From Flavobacteriaceae bacterium (GTDB taxonomy: Bacteria > Bacteroidota > Bacteroidia > Flavobacteriales > Weeksellaceae), in contig PTET01000001.1 in assembly GCA_004359435.1 (NCBI GenBank), forward strand, positions 481,566 through 545,565: DNA of 64,000 nt, read 5' to 3'. The first letter of the stretch is position 1; every line of letters begins with the position of its first letter. The notes under the pieces are model-generated. The model was not told the origin of the DNA. It worked only from the letters and a program-made list of their open reading frames with translations, and made no database searches. Below are positions 59,221-64,000 of this stretch, piece by piece. Both the position numbers and the translations under genes were made by a program.

Positions 59221-59823
59221 TTGAACCTCATCCTCCTCTCACCAGAAAGTTTTTCAGAGATTCCCCTTGCAAAACAAGCATTTTTTGTCAAGGAATTGAT
59301 GGAGCACGGTTTGGGGAAATTTCACCTGAGAAACCCTTTTGCAAGCCAAAGAGAAATCTGTGAATTTTTGGATATTTTGGGAGAAGAAAACCATTCCAAG
59401 GTGGTGCTGCATGGTTTTGAATCTCTGGATAAAAAATACCAACTGGGAGGATTTCACTACAAAAAAAACAGCGAACGAATTACAGGAACAAACTATGTTT
59501 CCTTTTCTGCTCACAGTTTTGGGGAGGTAGAAACCTTAAACGACCCCAAAGGGCCTTCTTTGGATTTCAGCATTTTTCTCAGTCCTATTTTTGATTCCAT
59601 CAGCAAAAAAGGCTACAAACAAAACTTTGATTTTGAAGTCTTGAAAGAATTCGTTCCCAAACACAAAAATCTGGTTGCTCTTGGTGGATGCAGTATTTCC
59701 AAAACTGAGTTCATCCAAGATTTGGGTTTTACTTCCATGGCTCTGCTTGGAGAAGTTTGGGAAAATTTTGAAAATGAGACTTATAAGGAAGCTTTGTTTG
59801 AAGTTTTGGAAAGAAACGTTTGA
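59221..59823 (+). CDS. TenI/ThiE-like protein (TTG start)
   Basis: LILLSPESFSEIP...LMEHGLGKFHLRNPFASQREICEFLDILGEENHSKVVLHGFESL...; phosphate-loop-like VALGGCS. Confidence 0.8.
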   Translation: MNLILLSPESFSEIPLAKQAFFVKELMEHGLGKFHLRNPFASQREICEFLDILGEENHSKVVLHGFESLDKKYQLGGFHYKKNSERITGTNYVSFSAHSFGEVETLNDPKGPSLDFSIFLSPIFDSISKKGYKQNFDFEVLKEFVPKHKNLVALGGCSISKTEFIQDLGFTSMALLGEVWENFENETYKEALFEVLERNV

Positions 59824-59829
59824 TTCAAA

Positions 59830-60171
59830 TCACTCAAAAACCTCCAAAATCTCAGCGATTCCCCCTTCAATTTGGTAGGCTTCAAAACCCAAAGAATTCA
59901 GTTTTTCCACTGCCAAAAGGCTCTTTTTTCCGCTTTGACAAAACACATACACGGGAAGATTTTGGTTTAGTTCCTCTGAGTTTTTGTCCAAAATGTCTAG
60001 GGGAATGTTGTGGGTGGTGAATTCAAATTCCAAAAAAGCGGAAGAAGAATCAAAGGGACGTACATCCAAAATCTGTACCTTTTGTTGGTTGCCTTTCTTA
60101 TTTTGAACCTGATTTGGATAATGCCAACGTAGGGAAAAGCCAGATTTTTGTCCAACCATTTGTTTGGACAA
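59830..60171 (-). CDS. Rhodanese-like domain protein
   Basis: VQILDVRPFDSSSAFLEFEFTTHNIPLDILDKNSEELNQNLPVYVFCQSGKKSLLAVEKLNSLGFEAYQIEGGIAEI; active-site CQSGKKS. Confidence 0.85.
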   Translation of the reverse strand: MSKQMVGQKSGFSLRWHYPNQVQNKKGNQQKVQILDVRPFDSSSAFLEFEFTTHNIPLDILDKNSEELNQNLPVYVFCQSGKKSLLAVEKLNSLGFEAYQIEGGIAEILEVFE

Positions 60172-60316
60172 ACATGTTCACCAAACATGGTTTGTGTCTA
60201 TTTCTTTGTTGATTTTTTTCTTTTTGGGTTTGATAATTTGATAAGAAGTGTTGAAATCCCTTCCAAGCTTATCTAAGAAAGAAAAAAAGCAGGACAAAGA
60301 AACCCATGACCAACCC

Positions 60317-60517
60317 ATGACTTTTACCCTAAACGATACCCTTTACGATTTTCCCATCTCCACCCTTTCTGAGGCTTTGGATGCTTGTGGTTTTGTGAAC
60401 CAAGAAGGAGTGGCCATTGCGGTCAATCAACAGGTGATTCCCAAAGAACTTTGGACTTCTACCCCAATTGAACAGGGATATTCCATTCTTGTGATTGTCG
60501 CTACCCAAGGAGGGTAA
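60317..60517 (+). CDS. thiS: Sulfur carrier protein ThiS (likely start 60317)
   Basis: MTFTLNDTLYDFPISTLSEALDACGFVNQEGVAIAVNQQVIPKELWTSTPIEQGYSILVIVATQGG ends in GG. Confidence 0.92.
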   Translation: MTFTLNDTLYDFPISTLSEALDACGFVNQEGVAIAVNQQVIPKELWTSTPIEQGYSILVIVATQGG

Positions 60518-60584
60518 ACAATGGAAAATGGAGAAGAATGGAAAAATCAATACAGAACAAAGAGAACAAAAAAAAACAGCATAA

Positions 60585-62495
<1,911 letters not shown>

Positions 62496-62508
62496 AAAGA
62501 GAGAGAAA

Positions 62509-63318
62509 ATGGTGCTTTCCATTGCAGGTTTTGACCCCTCATCAGGTGCTGGAATTCTAGCAGATACCCAAACTTTCCACAATTTTGGGCAGATTCCCTT
62601 TGGTGTGCTTTCAGCAAATACCCTGCAAACAGAAGATTCTTTTGAGCGTGTGGATTGGGTAGAACCAGATTTTATGCTTAGTCAAATTTCGCTACTACTA
62701 GAGCGATATCCCATACACTATATCAAAATTGGACTCATTAAAGACTTTTCAACCCTTTTGCAAATCGCAAAATGTGTAAAACAGACAGCGTCCCGTTCTC
62801 CAAACAAAAAAGAGATTTTTCTGCTTTGGGACCCCATTTTGTCTGCCTCAGCGGGATTTTCTTTTCATGATTTGAAAAGTGAAAACCCACAAGACTTGAA
62901 TCAAGATTTGGTGGAAGCCTTGACTTTTATCGATTTTGTGACGCCCAATGTTGATGAATTCAAAGTTTTGGAAAAATTTTTGAAGGGGAGTAGTTACATC
63001 ATCAAATCTTTTGAATCGGACGAAAAAACCATCACCGACCTCTTGGTTATACAAGGGATTTTACAAGGTGAATCACCCCAAAAAATCCAAAAAAAACTCC
63101 TTCCAGAACCCAAAAATGGAAACTCTACCTTTCAAAAACATGGTTCGGGTTGTATTTTCTCTTCTGCACTTCTTTCCAATCTCGCTTTGGGCAAAGACCT
63201 TTTTACCTCTTGTAAAGTGGCGGGAGAGTATGTTTTTTCTGCCATGCAAAGCAGTGAAACCTTGCTGAGCAAACATTTTTTGATTCGAGATTTCAAATTA
63301 TCTGAAAAATCCTCCTAG
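62509..63318 (+). CDS. thiD: Hydroxymethylpyrimidine/phosphomethylpyrimidine kinase
   Basis: LSIAGFDPSSGAGILADTQTFHNFG..PFGVLSANTLQTED...VTPNVDEFKVLEKF...HGSGCIFSSALLSNLALG. Confidence 0.93.
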   Translation: MVLSIAGFDPSSGAGILADTQTFHNFGQIPFGVLSANTLQTEDSFERVDWVEPDFMLSQISLLLERYPIHYIKIGLIKDFSTLLQIAKCVKQTASRSPNKKEIFLLWDPILSASAGFSFHDLKSENPQDLNQDLVEALTFIDFVTPNVDEFKVLEKFLKGSSYIIKSFESDEKTITDLLVIQGILQGESPQKIQKKLLPEPKNGNSTFQKHGSGCIFSSALLSNLALGKDLFTSCKVAGEYVFSAMQSSETLLSKHFLIRDFKLSEKSS

Positions 63319-63322
63319 TAAA

Positions 63323-63955
63323 ATGACCCATTCTCCACTACCCAAATTGATGTATGTTTCAGACTCACTCTCCAAAATTCAAATGGCTTTGGATGGTGGA
63401 ATCCAGTTTGTGCAATACAGGGAAAAGAATTTGTCTAGGGAAGAAATGGAAAAACAAATTCCAAAGCTGGAAAGTCTATCCAAAACTTACAATGCGTTGT
63501 TTTTTTTGAACGATGATGCTTTTTTGGTGAAAAACTCTTTTTTGGATGGTGTGCATCTGGGAAAAACTGACATGGATTTGAAAGAGGCCAGAAAACTTCT
63601 GGGTGACAAAAAAATCGGTGCAACGGCAAACAGTCTGGAAGATGTGCTGGGAATTTGCGAAAACCTTTTCCAGACCTCTGTGGATTACATTGGGCTTGGA
63701 CCTTTTGCTTTTACCACCACAAAAAAAAACTTGGCGAGCCTTTTGGGAAAAAAGGGCATCCAAGATATCGTTTTTGAGTCCCAAAATACGTATGCAGATT
63801 TGGTTCCGCCCATTTATGCCATCGGCGGAATCACAAAACAAGACTTTTTGCCTCTCATGGAAACAGGAATCCACGGAATTGCTGTTTCTGGACTGATTTC
63901 AAAAAGCAGCAACATCAGCAAAACCACCCGAGAATTGATAGACCTTTTGGAATGA
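63323..63955 (+). CDS. thiE: Thiamine phosphate synthase
   Basis: MALDGGIQFVQYREKNLSREEM...LFFLNDDAFLVKNSFLDGVHLGKTDMDLKEARKLLG..KIGATANSLEDV...VDYIGLGPFAFTTTK...IYAIGGI. Confidence 0.94.
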   Translation: MTHSPLPKLMYVSDSLSKIQMALDGGIQFVQYREKNLSREEMEKQIPKLESLSKTYNALFFLNDDAFLVKNSFLDGVHLGKTDMDLKEARKLLGDKKIGATANSLEDVLGICENLFQTSVDYIGLGPFAFTTTKKNLASLLGKKGIQDIVFESQNTYADLVPPIYAIGGITKQDFLPLMETGIHGIAVSGLISKSSNISKTTRELIDLLE

Positions 63956-64000
63956 ATTTTTGGGTAAAACCTTTTATCAAAACAGAAAATCCTACCTATG
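63952..64000 (+). CDS. Start of the next thi-operon gene, product not identifiable from 16 codons
   Basis: ATGA overlap with the thiE stop; MNFWVKPFIKTENPTY... open to the window edge. Confidence 0.5.
   Translation, partial: MNFWVKPFIKTENPTY

Overview
64 kb of chromosomal sequence from a Bacteroidota genome, most likely Flavobacteriia (complete alternative complex III operon, PorX-type PglZ response regulator, fused LpxC/FabZ, flavobacterial gene neighbourhoods, TAnnTTTG-type promoters). Content is mostly housekeeping: siroheme/sulfate assimilation, haem synthesis, UvrA, RuvB, ActA-F respiratory complex, DnaG, RlmN, QueA, MetK, PorX, lipid A genes, capsule export genes, Fmt, and a thi operon. 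There is one tRNA-Met. I saw no rRNA, CRISPR array, transposase, phage or defence island. The strongest unexplained signal is that at least eight otherwise undecayed genes lack an internal block. N- and C-terminal parts of recognisable families abut directly, mostly out of frame: sir, a hemA/hemF fusion, an Omp85-like gene, lpxD, a wzc-like kinase, a CoxE-like VWA gene, pdxH and recQ. A smaller possible case is a tandem DUF2061 gene. Flanking sequence is intact and several hit genes are normally important, so misassembly, MDA chimerism or sub-population deletions must be excluded before proposing biology. I did not find a convincing novel molecular system. Gene identities come from reading the protein sequences and were not checked against a database.
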